NCBI GenBank assembly: GCA_011051855.1
Contig: DRKG01000514.1
Coordinates: 1-19,955 of the forward strand
DNA length: 19,955 nucleotides
Origin: a bacterium
GTDB lineage: Bacteria; Planctomycetota; UBA1135; UBA2386
Direction of reading: 5' to 3'
The notes under the pieces are model-generated. The model saw only the letters and a list, made by a program, of their open reading frames with translations. It had not been told where the DNA came from and did no database searches. The position numbers and the translations under genes are program-made. This document shows positions 1 to 6,764 of this stretch, piece after piece (position 1 is the stretch's first letter; each line of letters opens with the position of its first letter).

Positions 1-1717
1 CCCGCCATGCGAGGGCCTCCTTCCTTGCGGCCCGCCTCGACGCCCGCGCGTCCTCGAGCTTGCGCAGTGCGACGGCCGCGTCGAGCGTGTGCTCGAGGTC
101 GAGCCCGTGGCGACCGAGGAGCTCCTCGCGGCGCGTTCGGTTGCTCTCGAGCGCGCCCTCGACGTTCTTGATCGACGCGTGGAGCCGCGCGCGCTCTGCG
201 CTCTGCTTGTCGGCGCGCACGCGCGCGTCCTGCAGCTCCGCGCGGCGGCACTCGAGCGACAGGAGCAACCTCTCGACCCCCTCCGGCGTCCACGCCTCGG
301 GCCCGTCGATCCCGAGCCGCGCGAACTCCTGCTGGATCTGTCTGCGCACTTCCTCCGGATCGAAGCCCTTGCTGGACCCCCGCCCGAACCACCACACCAG
401 GCCGGAGCAGGCGACCAGCACCAAGCCGGCGCTCAGCAACCAGTCCCAGGGCGCAATCCCCCCGACGGCGGCAGCCGCGAGTCCGACCCCGAGCATCGCG
501 AATGCCATTCGTCGCCGCCCCGACGAATCCCCGGGCACGGCGTCCGGCACCCGCAACCAGCGGCGCAGGGTCGGGATCGCACCCTCGATCCCAGCGCCGT
601 CCTCGACCTCGCCCTCCTCGCCGAGCACGGCGAGCTGGATCCGCAGACCGTCGAGCTTCGCCTCCAGGCGCGCGTGTTCCCGCAGCACACCCTCGAGATC
701 GGCGAGCTCGGTCGAGCCTTCGCCTTCCGCTTCGTCGATGCCCAGGGCCTCCTCCGGCCCCGCGAGTCCGGCCTCCCCGGCGGCGACGCGCGCCGGGCTC
801 TCTCGGTCGCACGCATCCCGGTGCGCGTCCTTGAACGCCTGGAGTCGAGCCCGAATCGTCTCGAGGGTGGGCAGCGCACTGCCCTCGACCGCTTCTCGCC
901 AATCCGGGCCGCCCCCGCGGCGTTCGAACTCCTGGCGCGACGCCACCAGCTCCCTCTCCGCTTGCGTCTTCGCAGAACGCGCCTGTTGGACCTTCGTCTC
1001 GAACTCTCGAGCTTCCTCCGTGTCCCCTGCCTGGATCGTTTCCATGCGCTTCGGGAACTCCGCGAGGCGGGCGGCGAGTTCCTCGCGGCGCGCCTCTTCC
1101 GCGCGATGCTGCTGCTCCAGCTCGATCCGTTTCAGGAGTGCCTCGTCCGCGCCCTCCCGGGCGAGTTCCCGTTCGAGCTCCTTCTGGCGCCTCTCGGAGG
1201 CATCGCCCTTGGCGAGCTTCTCGGTGACGTGCCGCACTTCTGCCTGCGCTTTCGCAAGCTCCTTCTCCCGCGTTCCGCGCTCCGTCCGCTTCGGAGCCGG
1301 CCGCGCGCGCTCCACCGCGTCGATGTCGATCCCGCCGTAGAGTTCGCGTCGCATGCGCGCCGCGAAACCCTCCTCCGAATCCCGCAGGAGGCTGCGCAGC
1401 TCGAGCACGTAGTTGCCGGCCAGGGACGCATCGGGGAGTCGCGGCGCTTCGCACGGCCGACCCTCCCGCGTCCAGGTCACCTCACCCCGATCGAGGCGGG
1501 CCCGCAGGGATCGCCCACCCGTTCTCCAGGTCGCCTCGGCGCGATCCTCTCCGCTGGCGGACTTCGGCCACAGGAGCGAGCGTACGACCCGGACAAGGGA
1601 CGACTTGCCGATCCCGTTCGGCCCGTGCACGAGCACGAGTTCGGCCCCGTCGAACCCGGCCCGCAGTCCGTCGGGAAGTCCGCGGGCTTCGCGGACGTGG
1701 AGCCCTTCGAGCCTCAC
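1..1717 (-). CDS. YhaN-like / Rad50-SbcC-type AAA ATPase (3' end cut by window)
   Basis: Seen: 572 codons are open from a GTG at 1717 to the window edge, so the C-terminus is missing. The N-terminus carries a Walker A motif, GPNGIGKSS, at residues 32-40. Long charged, heptad-like stretches follow (about 150-300 and 455-572), and between them lies a hydrophobic hairpin at about 404-425 and 428-447 (rich in A, G, V, L and W). The GTG overlaps the stop of the upstream phosphoesterase gene (GTGA) and has a strong AAGGAGG four bases before it. Known: SbcC/Rad50-family ATPases pair with an Mre11/SbcD-type nuclease in DNA-end processing. The YhaN subgroup has a hydrophobic segment inside the coiled-coil region. 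Inferred: the ATPase partner of the adjacent YhaO-like protein, possibly membrane-attached. The ABC signature and Walker B should lie beyond the window and cannot be checked. Confidence 0.85.
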   Translation of the reverse strand, partial: MRLEGLHVREARGLPDGLRAGFDGAELVLVHGPNGIGKSSLVRVVRSLLWPKSASGEDRAEATWRTGGRSLRARLDRGEVTWTREGRPCEAPRLPDASLAGNYVLELRSLLRDSEEGFAARMRRELYGGIDIDAVERARPAPKRTERGTREKELAKAQAEVRHVTEKLAKGDASERRQKELERELAREGADEALLKRIELEQQHRAEEARREELAARLAEFPKRMETIQAGDTEEAREFETKVQQARSAKTQAERELVASRQEFERRGGGPDWREAVEGSALPTLETIRARLQAFKDAHRDACDRESPARVAAGEAGLAGPEEALGIDEAEGEGSTELADLEGVLREHARLEAKLDGLRIQLAVLGEEGEVEDGAGIEGAIPTLRRWLRVPDAVPGDSSGRRRMAFAMLGVGLAAAAVGGIAPWDWLLSAGLVLVACSGLVWWFGRGSSKGFDPEEVRRQIQQEFARLGIDGPEAWTPEGVERLLLSLECRRAELQDARVRADKQSAERARLHASIKNVEGALESNRTRREELLGRHGLDLEHTLDAAVALRKLEDARASRRAARKEALAWR

Positions 1718-2967
1718 GAACCCTCCTTCACCGCGATCAGGTCCTCGAGGAGGTCTCGGGCCACCCGCAGCATGCGCGCATCGTCCGCGTCCGGCTCCTC
1801 GGGAGCGGCGTCTTCGAGTTCCCGAACGCGCCGCGCCATCAGGCCGATCGGCCCCTGCGTCTCGGCCAGTTCTTCGAGATCGAGGGCGGGCCGGGCGTCG
1901 TCCTCGAGGCCCTCGAGATAGCAGACGATCCCACTGGGGGAGTAGGACCACTCGGCCTCTTGTACCAGCGTCTCGAAATGCTGGACGAGTTCCCGGTGGC
2001 GTGCATGGCGCCCCGTGAGGACCAACCGCAGCGCCAGGGCCTCCGGGGGCCGGACCGCTCCGGCGGCCTCCTCGGCGAGGCGAGCAGCACCCTTCCGCAG
2101 CGCATCGGTGGCGTCGTCGACGAGGGACTCACTCGCCCCGTCGAACGGGGAGAGGTCGAGGACGAGTCGCTCGAAGCGCACTGGCGTGAGGACGAGCTGT
2201 TCGAGCCGCGCCAAGCGTCCGTCCTCGATCGTCGCCAGCCACGGGCCTCGCGGACCGGCCTCGCCGATGTCGCATGCAGAAACCGATCCCAGGTAGCCCA
2301 GAGGCCGCGTTCCCGCGGCCACGCGCCCGGCGGCAAGCGAAGGCTGGTGCACGTGGCCCAAGAACCAGCCGGACACGCCGATGCTCTCGAGATCGGCCTG
2401 GCGCGTCGGGGCGTAGGACTTCTCGCCCCCGCCGATCTGCGTGTGCAGGAGACCGAGCACGGGGCCGCCGCAGAAGGCATCTACCTTGCGGCGCAACTCC
2501 TCGCCGAGTCGTTCGAGCGGGTTCTTCCGGTAGACACGCTCAGGGAACGACCAGCCGAGCACACCGAAGGCGCCGCCGCCCGTCTCCACGCACGCGAGCT
2601 CGAAGACCCCACCCTCGCCGAGGAAGCGGAAGCCGTCGATCGCTCGCGCGAGGCGCGGCAGAGCAATGTCGTCGTGGTTGCCTGCGACGCCGAGCACCTC
2701 GATCCCCGCTTTACGCAGCCTGCCTACGCCCGCCTCGAGCGGCCCGAAGGCTTGGAAGCGATCCTCGTTCTTCTCGACCACGTCGCCCGCGAGCAGGGCC
2801 GCGTGGACCTCGCGCTCGAGCGCCAGCTCCACGGTGCGTTCCCAGGCAGCTCGTGCGGAGAGGGCCTGTCCCCAGGTGCCGCGACTCGGTTGCGTGTTCT
2901 CGGGCGGGAACCGCACCGGCCGGCGACCCAAGTGCAGATCGCCGATAAGGAGAACGCGAAGGGCCAT
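1714..2967 (-). CDS. YhaO/SbcD-like metallophosphoesterase (DNA repair exonuclease family)
   Basis: The 417-residue protein shows the calcineurin-type metallophosphoesterase motifs in order: GDLHLG (9-14), GDVVEKN (61-67), GNHD (96-99), LLHTQIGG (173-180) and GHVH (204-207). These residues bind the two catalytic metals in Mre11/SbcD/YhaO nucleases. The C-terminal half (about 230-417) is a less recognisable alpha/beta and acidic helical region, as in YhaO. The stop overlaps the GTG of the YhaN-like ATPase, so the two are almost certainly a co-translated nuclease-ATPase complex acting on DNA ends. The ATG at 2967 starts directly at the conserved N-terminal strand. No Shine-Dalgarno is visible before it, and a short AT-rich patch lies about 15-28 bases upstream. 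The choice of YhaO over SbcD rests on the hydrophobic hairpin in the partner. Confidence 0.9.
   Translation of the reverse strand: MALRVLLIGDLHLGRRPVRFPPENTQPSRGTWGQALSARAAWERTVELALEREVHAALLAGDVVEKNEDRFQAFGPLEAGVGRLRKAGIEVLGVAGNHDDIALPRLARAIDGFRFLGEGGVFELACVETGGGAFGVLGWSFPERVYRKNPLERLGEELRRKVDAFCGGPVLGLLHTQIGGGEKSYAPTRQADLESIGVSGWFLGHVHQPSLAAGRVAAGTRPLGYLGSVSACDIGEAGPRGPWLATIEDGRLARLEQLVLTPVRFERLVLDLSPFDGASESLVDDATDALRKGAARLAEEAAGAVRPPEALALRLVLTGRHARHRELVQHFETLVQEAEWSYSPSGIVCYLEGLEDDARPALDLEELAETQGPIGLMARRVRELEDAAPEEPDADDARMLRVARDLLEDLIAVKEGS
1722..1728 (-). promoter_or_regulatory. Shine-Dalgarno site of the YhaN-like gene
   Basis: AAGGAGG on the minus strand sits four bases before the GTG start and inside the last codons of the upstream gene. 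It fixes the start of the ATPase and indicates coupled translation of the pair. Confidence 0.75.
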
Positions 2968-2981
2968 AGGAAGGAAGCACC

Positions 2982-2995
2982 CTACATATCAAACA
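2982..2995 (-). promoter_or_regulatory. possible promoter patch before the YhaO/YhaN pair
   Basis: In the 111-base gap between the Hsp20 stop and the phosphoesterase start, the only AT-rich patch on the minus strand reads TGTTTGATATGTAG. A -10-like element here would give a very short leader, which would suit the lack of a Shine-Dalgarno before the ATG at 2967. No convincing -35 is visible. Nothing else was recognised in this gap. Confidence 0.2.
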
Positions 2996-3078
2996 GCCGA
3001 GGAAACAGTGCTCCTCCCTACCTATTCCGCGCCCCTATCCCGCCATCTGCTCCGACTCGCCCGCCGCAGGGAGCGACC

Positions 3079-3621
3079 CTACGCCGAGCGGATCGTGATC
3101 TTCTTCGCCGACGGCTCGGGTTTGACCTTCGGCAGGCGCACCTTCAGGACCCCCTTCTTGAAGGTCGCCTCGGTGTGCTCGGCGTCCACTTCGGCCGGCA
3201 GCGGGATCACCCGCTCGAATGCGCCGAAAGAACGTTCCGTGCGGTAGAAGCCCTCATCCTCGGTGGCTTCCTCGCTGCGCTTCTCACCACGCACGACGAG
3301 GGCACCGTCACGCACGTCGATCTCGATGTCCTCGGGGTCCATGCCCGGCAGTTCGATGCGGATCTCGAGATGCTTGCGCTTGTCGACCACGTCGAGCGTC
3401 GGCGAGAACAGCGCCGGACTGAAGTCCCCGAACCACGAGTCCTGCCGATCCGCACCGAACGGCGTCGACCAGAGCGAGCCGAAGCCGAAGCGCTCGAACA
3501 ACTGACGGAGGTCCTGCTCCACGCGCGCCAGCGGGTGCGCGGTGTCACGGACATCGGCGACGCGGCGGGCACTCTTGTCACCGCGCTTGAAGGGCAGCCA
3601 TTTCTTGAACTGGTCCAACAT
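3079..3621 (-). CDS. hsp20: Hsp20 / alpha-crystallin small heat shock protein
   Basis: The 180-residue protein is an ATP-independent holdase that binds unfolding proteins in the cytoplasm. The alpha-crystallin domain spans roughly residues 75-175. It opens with SPTLDVVDKRKHLEI, contains the LPGM-DPEDIEI segment typical of bacterial class A proteins, and ends with the family hallmark A-T-F-K-K-G-V-L-K-V. A C-terminal KKITI tail supplies an I-x-I/V-like anchor for oligomer assembly. The start at 3621 was chosen over an in-frame ATG at 3750 because a perfect AAGGAGG lies seven bases upstream and the 43-residue extension is low-complexity with no family match. A perfect sigma-54 promoter lies about 90 bases upstream, so the gene is probably its own transcription unit, separate from the protease genes before it. 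Confidence 0.95.
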   Translation of the reverse strand: MLDQFKKWLPFKRGDKSARRVADVRDTAHPLARVEQDLRQLFERFGFGSLWSTPFGADRQDSWFGDFSPALFSPTLDVVDKRKHLEIRIELPGMDPEDIEIDVRDGALVVRGEKRSEEATEDEGFYRTERSFGAFERVIPLPAEVDAEHTEATFKKGVLKVRLPKVKPEPSAKKITIRSA

Positions 3622-3628
3622 CACACAG

Positions 3629-3635
3629 CCTCCTT
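3629..3635 (-). promoter_or_regulatory. Shine-Dalgarno site of hsp20
   Basis: AAGGAGG on the minus strand, seven bases before the ATG at 3621, decides between this start and the in-frame ATG at 3750. Confidence 0.85.
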
Positions 3636-3710
3636 GGGTCTCGATCGATGACGGCGGCACCCCGCGGGCCGCCTCCGCAAGCCCGCGCCTCGCGGGCCCA
3701 GGCGAGCCAA

Positions 3711-3726
3711 TGCAACGACCGTGCCA
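3711..3726 (-). promoter_or_regulatory. sigma-54 (RpoN) -24/-12 promoter of hsp20
   Basis: The minus strand reads TGGCACG-GTCG-TTGCA. This matches the sigma-54 consensus TGGCACG-N4-TTGCW at every conserved position, with exactly ten bases between the -24 GG (3725-3724) and the -12 GC (3713-3712). The expected start of transcription is near 3700, giving a leader of about 80 bases to the hsp20 ATG, which includes the Shine-Dalgarno. Known: sigma-54 promoters need an AAA+ enhancer-binding protein, and E. coli ibpB has a reported sigma-54 promoter. No activator gene is present in this window. Confidence 0.8.
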
Positions 3727-3756
3727 ATGTGGCGCACCGAGGCAACACATTGCGCC
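3725..3756. repeat. overlapping inverted repeats just upstream of the sigma-54 -24 element
   Basis: CAATGTG (3725-3731) is mirrored by CACATTG (3746-3752), and GGCGCA (3731-3736) by TGCGCC (3751-3756). Each pair has a 14-base spacer. The first arm touches the -24 element, so a protein bound here would affect polymerase binding. It may be an operator, or chance in GC-rich DNA. Confidence 0.35.
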
Positions 3757-3761
3757 CAGGC

Positions 3762-3777
3762 TGATTACGAATGATTA
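3762..3777. repeat. direct repeat TGATTA-N4-TGATTA upstream of hsp20
   Basis: Two TGATTA copies (3762-3767 and 3772-3777) lie ten bases apart, one helical turn, in an unusually AT-rich patch about 40-50 bases upstream of the sigma-54 promoter. The patch also has partial dyad symmetry. It is a candidate activator site, although enhancer sites usually lie further upstream. Confidence 0.3.
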
Positions 3778-3801
3778 GCAAAGACTCCCACGAGCCGCCA
3801 C

Positions 3802-3816
3802 CTGCCGCCCTGGCAG
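3802..3816 (-). terminator. weak hairpin after the SDH-type protease gene
   Basis: CTGCC (3802-3806) and GGCAG (3812-3816) form a 5-bp stem with a 5-base loop, 29 bases past the stop at 3845. No T-tract follows directly, so it is at best a weak terminator. Confidence 0.2.
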
Positions 3817-3844
3817 CTCCCCCGCCCCGATCTGACAGCCCGGA

Positions 3845-4669
3845 CTACTCTCGACCGGCCTGCTGGGAGCGCCGCGGAATCGGCAGATACTCGACGCTGG
3901 GCTGCCGCCGAACCGGCTGCGGGAACATGTTCATCAGCGCCATCACGTCATCGGGCATGTCGGTGCGGACGGGCAGACCGAGCTCCTTCGCCATCGTCGG
4001 CGTGATCGGGTAGTCGTGCGTCCACCGCCCTTCGGAGAGCATCGTCGCCAACTCCTGGCGACGGTCCTCGGGCAGGCGGTCCGACAGCAGCTCGGCGACG
4101 CTGTCGCGCAACTGCGCGATCGCCTTCTTGCCCTGGTCGGCCAGAATCAGCGTCTGGTCGTCGACCTCGGCAATCGGCTTCTGCTCGACCACGCGCAGCA
4201 ACGAGGCAGCCGGATACTGGCCGAGCTGCGGATCGACGGGGCCGAGCACCGCGTGCTCGCTCATGACGATCTCGTCCGCAGCGAGCGCGATCAGCGTGCC
4301 GCCGGACATCGCGTAGTGGGGCACGAACACGCGCACCTTGCCGCGATGTTGGCGGATCGCCCGCGCGATCTGCAACGACGCCAACACCAGCCCGCCGGGC
4401 GTATGCAGCACGAGGTCGAGCGGCACGTCGGGGTCGGTCATGTGACACGCCCGCAGCACGTCCTCGGAATCGTGCACGTCGATGTAGCGAAACACCGGAA
4501 AGCCCAGAAACCCCATCGTCTCCTGTCGGTGCACGAGCAGGATCACCCGCGACCCGTGCTCCTTCTCGAGTCGCGCGATCATGCGTTGCCGCGACGCCTC
4601 GAGCAGGCGCTGCTTCAACACCGGCTGCAGCGTCATCAAGATGAAGAAGATCCAGATCCATTCGCCCAT
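3845..4669 (-). CDS. SDH-family Clp-fold membrane serine protease
   Basis: The 274-residue protein begins with a hydrophobic segment (residues 3-18) that probably anchors it in the membrane. A ClpP/SppA-like crotonase-fold core follows: HTPGG at 89-93, the nucleophile motif AMSGGT with Ser122, GPVDPQLG at 143-150, and a WTHDYPI segment at 216-222 that supplies conserved His and Asp. This order matches the serine dehydrogenase proteinase family (SDH_sah, Pfam PF01972), as does the length near 280. The gene begins 7 bases after the rhomboid stop on the same strand, so the two are probably one transcript. Substrate and membrane side are not evident. A role in membrane-protein quality control is inferred from the two-protease arrangement and the neighbouring chaperone gene. 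Confidence 0.88.
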   Translation of the reverse strand: MGEWIWIFFILMTLQPVLKQRLLEASRQRMIARLEKEHGSRVILLVHRQETMGFLGFPVFRYIDVHDSEDVLRACHMTDPDVPLDLVLHTPGGLVLASLQIARAIRQHRGKVRVFVPHYAMSGGTLIALAADEIVMSEHAVLGPVDPQLGQYPAASLLRVVEQKPIAEVDDQTLILADQGKKAIAQLRDSVAELLSDRLPEDRRQELATMLSEGRWTHDYPITPTMAKELGLPVRTDMPDDVMALMNMFPQPVRRQPSVEYLPIPRRSQQAGRE

Positions 4670-4676
4670 GACGGTC

Positions 4677-5450
4677 TCAACTCCACGATCGAGGGTGGCG
4701 CCGCCGGGCCGCGCGTAGGTGCGGCGACCAGGCCGTTTCGAACCCGAACTCGTCGCGCTCGAACCGACGCGGCCGATGCGCGATCAGGAACAGCGGCAAC
4801 AGCAGCATGCCGGCCACGAACCCGCCGACGTGCGCCCAGAATGCGATGCCTTCCGCCTGCTCGGGCCCAGCCAGTGCAAACGCCCCGCTCACCAGTTGCA
4901 TCAAGAACCAGAAGCCCAGGTAGGCGATCGCCGGCAGCTCGAAGAAGAACGGCACGAACAGGATCGGGACCATCAGGATGATCCGGCTGTGCGGGAACAG
5001 CACGAAGTAGGCCCCCATCACGCCGGCGATCGCCCCCGACGCACCGACCGCGGGCACGGTGGAGTCCGCGTTGACGAACCAGTGGGTCAGACCGGCCGCG
5101 ATGCCGCACGATATGTAGAACACGAAGAACCGGCCGGGGCCGAGCCGGTCCTCGACGTTGTCCCCGAAGATCCACAGCGTCCACATGTTGCCGAGCACGT
5201 GCGCCCAGCCGCCGTGCAGGAACATGTTGGTCAAGAACGGCCAGTAGTCCTGCATCGGAAAGCCGACCCATTCCGCCCAGCGCGGATGCGTGTAGCGAGC
5301 CGGCACGACACCGAACAAGTAGAACAGGGCTTCTAGCTGTTCCGGCGTCAGCGACAGCTCGACCAAGAACACGAACGCGTTGGCCGCGATCAGCAACCAC
5401 GTCACGATCGGGGGAGAGCGGCGGGGGATGCTGTCCTGAATGGGGAACAT
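4677..5450 (-). CDS. rhomboid-family intramembrane serine protease
   Basis: The 257-residue polytopic protein has the rhomboid signature: an amphipathic N-terminus (MFPIQDSIPR), HGGWAHVLGN with His84 and Asn88 lining the active site, the catalytic Ser138 in VGASGAIAG, and the catalytic His207 in FWAHVGGF. About six or seven hydrophobic helices are visible. The start at 5450 was chosen because family members begin with just this M-x-P-I-x-D segment. An in-frame ATG at 5582 would add 44 residues of arginine-rich sequence with no family match. Rhomboids cut single-pass substrates within or near the membrane. The gene is directly followed by the SDH-type protease, suggesting the two act in one membrane proteolysis step (inference). 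Confidence 0.93.
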   Translation of the reverse strand: MFPIQDSIPRRSPPIVTWLLIAANAFVFLVELSLTPEQLEALFYLFGVVPARYTHPRWAEWVGFPMQDYWPFLTNMFLHGGWAHVLGNMWTLWIFGDNVEDRLGPGRFFVFYISCGIAAGLTHWFVNADSTVPAVGASGAIAGVMGAYFVLFPHSRIILMVPILFVPFFFELPAIAYLGFWFLMQLVSGAFALAGPEQAEGIAFWAHVGGFVAGMLLLPLFLIAHRPRRFERDEFGFETAWSPHLRAARRRHPRSWS

Positions 5451-5607
5451 GCCGTGCGCGGTCCGGGCGACGCCCCGCAGCTTCCTCGAACGTGGCGGCC
5501 GTGTCACCACCCAACCGGAGCAGGCGGGGCGGTGGCCCCTCTGAGCATTCTGCCAAGGAGTTCGCGGAGCGAGCTGATTCATGACTGGATCGAGCTAAGG
5601 TGCTCCT
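5451..5607. other. divergent intergenic region, rhomboid / meaB
   Basis: This 157-base gap separates the minus-strand protease genes from the plus-strand meaB and must hold promoters for both. I could not identify a convincing -35/-10 pair or operator. AAGG at 5597-5600 is a weak ribosome binding site for the meaB GTG. Confidence 0.4.
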
Positions 5608-6594
5608 GTGGCACATCGGAACGATCTGGCGACGGCGGTCGCCGACGGGGACCGCGGTGCGTTGGCGCGCGCGATCACGCTCGTCGAGAGCCAGCGGCCC
5701 GCTGACAAGGCTGCGGCCGAACAACTGCTGACGACGCTTCTGCCCCGCACGGGCGGAGCGCTGCGGGTCGGCATCACCGGGGCCCCCGGCGTCGGCAAGA
5801 GCACGCTGATCGAGGCTCTGGGCATGCAGTTGTGCGATGCCGGCCGACGGGTCGCGGTCCTGGCGGTCGACCCGAGTTCGACGGTCAGCGGCGGCAGCAT
5901 CCTCGGCGACAAGACCCGCATGGACCAACTCAGCCGGCGGCCGGAGGCGTTCATCCGCCCGTCTCCGGGAGGCGGCACACTCGGAGGGGTCGCCAGCCGC
6001 ACCCAGGAGGCGATGCTGCTCTGCGAAGCGGCCGGCTTCGACGTCGTCTTGGTCGAGACCATCGGCACCGGCCAGTCCGAAGTCGCCGTGCACGATATGG
6101 TCGACTTCTTCCTGCTGCTGCTGTCGCCGGCGGCGGGCGACGAGTTGCAGGGCATCAAGCGCGGCGTCATGGAGCTGTGCGACGGCGTGCTCGTGAACAA
6201 GGCCGACGGGGATCTGATCGCCGCCGCCAACGCGACCGCCCAGCAGTGCACCCTGGCGATGCGCGTGCTTCACGCCGGCGAGGCGAACCCACCGTCGGTT
6301 CGCACCGCCTCGGCGACGACCGGTGAAGGCCTGTCCGAACTCTGGCGGGAGATCGAAAGCACGCTCGCCCGCAGCCGGGCCGACGGTCGCTTCACGCAAC
6401 GGCGGCAGCAGCAAGCAGTCCGGTGGCTGGAACGCAGCGTGCGCGAAGGGCTGCAAGCATTGTTCGAAGCCGACGGCCAGATCCGCACCGCCCTGGCGAG
6501 CGCCAAAGCCAAGGTCGCCGCCGGCGAGCTGGTCGCAACGGCCGCCGCCAACGATCTGCTCCGCCAGTGGCGCAACCGTTGCTCGGCGGGTTAG
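5608..6594 (+). CDS. meaB: MeaB/ArgK-type G3E GTPase, methylmalonyl-CoA mutase chaperone
   Basis: The 328 residues match the usual family length. Visible motifs are Walker A GAPGVGKST (58-66), VDPSSTVSGGSILGDKTRM (88-105, diagnostic of MeaB/ArgK), the G3-like VETIGTGQSE (149-158) and NKAD (197-200) for guanine recognition. Known: MeaB binds adenosylcobalamin-dependent methylmalonyl-CoA mutase (or related acyl-CoA mutases) and uses GTP to gate cofactor loading and protect the enzyme. The GTG at 5608 begins the conserved region; an ATG at 5581 runs into a stop after five codons. No mutase gene is visible nearby, so its partner must be encoded elsewhere. The gene is transcribed away from the protease genes and ends opposite the FHA-CAP gene. 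Confidence 0.95.
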   Translation: MAHRNDLATAVADGDRGALARAITLVESQRPADKAAAEQLLTTLLPRTGGALRVGITGAPGVGKSTLIEALGMQLCDAGRRVAVLAVDPSSTVSGGSILGDKTRMDQLSRRPEAFIRPSPGGGTLGGVASRTQEAMLLCEAAGFDVVLVETIGTGQSEVAVHDMVDFFLLLLSPAAGDELQGIKRGVMELCDGVLVNKADGDLIAAANATAQQCTLAMRVLHAGEANPPSVRTASATTGEGLSELWREIESTLARSRADGRFTQRRQQQAVRWLERSVREGLQALFEADGQIRTALASAKAKVAAGELVATAAANDLLRQWRNRCSAG

Positions 6595-6764
6595 CCCGAT
6601 CTATGCACGAAGCGGCGCCGCCACTGGTCAGTGGGCCAAGGATTCCGCACAACGCAATGCCGTTCCCAGCGAGCCGCCAACCCGTCGGCCGCGGACGCCT
6701 GACGCCGCGTGGGCGTGGAGGGCATGTGCCGGGGGTGCCGGTTCATGCAGAGACCGGGCTGCGC
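6595..6764. other. convergent intergenic region between meaB and the FHA-CAP gene
   Basis: This 170-base gap lies between two convergent stops. CCACT (6621-6625) and AGTGG (6630-6634) form a short perfect hairpin 27 bases after the meaB stop, without a T-tract. A second weak hairpin has arms GCATG and CATGC near 6722-6748. Either could help end transcription. I see no gene here. Confidence 0.35.

Noticed and set aside
89..1921. Long plus-strand open frame opposite the YhaN/YhaO-like genes
   Set aside because: It is a GC-driven antisense shadow. The minus strand has Walker A, metallophosphoesterase motifs, a Shine-Dalgarno and a GTGA overlap, while the plus frame has no recognisable motif.
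1960..3651. Long plus-strand open frame of 563 codons
   Set aside because: It runs antisense through the phosphoesterase and Hsp20 genes and across their intergenic gap, and shows no motif.
5451..5582. 44-residue N-terminal extension of the rhomboid
   Set aside because: It is Arg/Pro-rich and outside the family alignment. The conserved M-x-P-I-x-D start lies at 5450.
6722..6748. GCATG/CATGC hairpin as a strong terminator
   Set aside because: It has short arms, a long loop and no T-tract on either strand.
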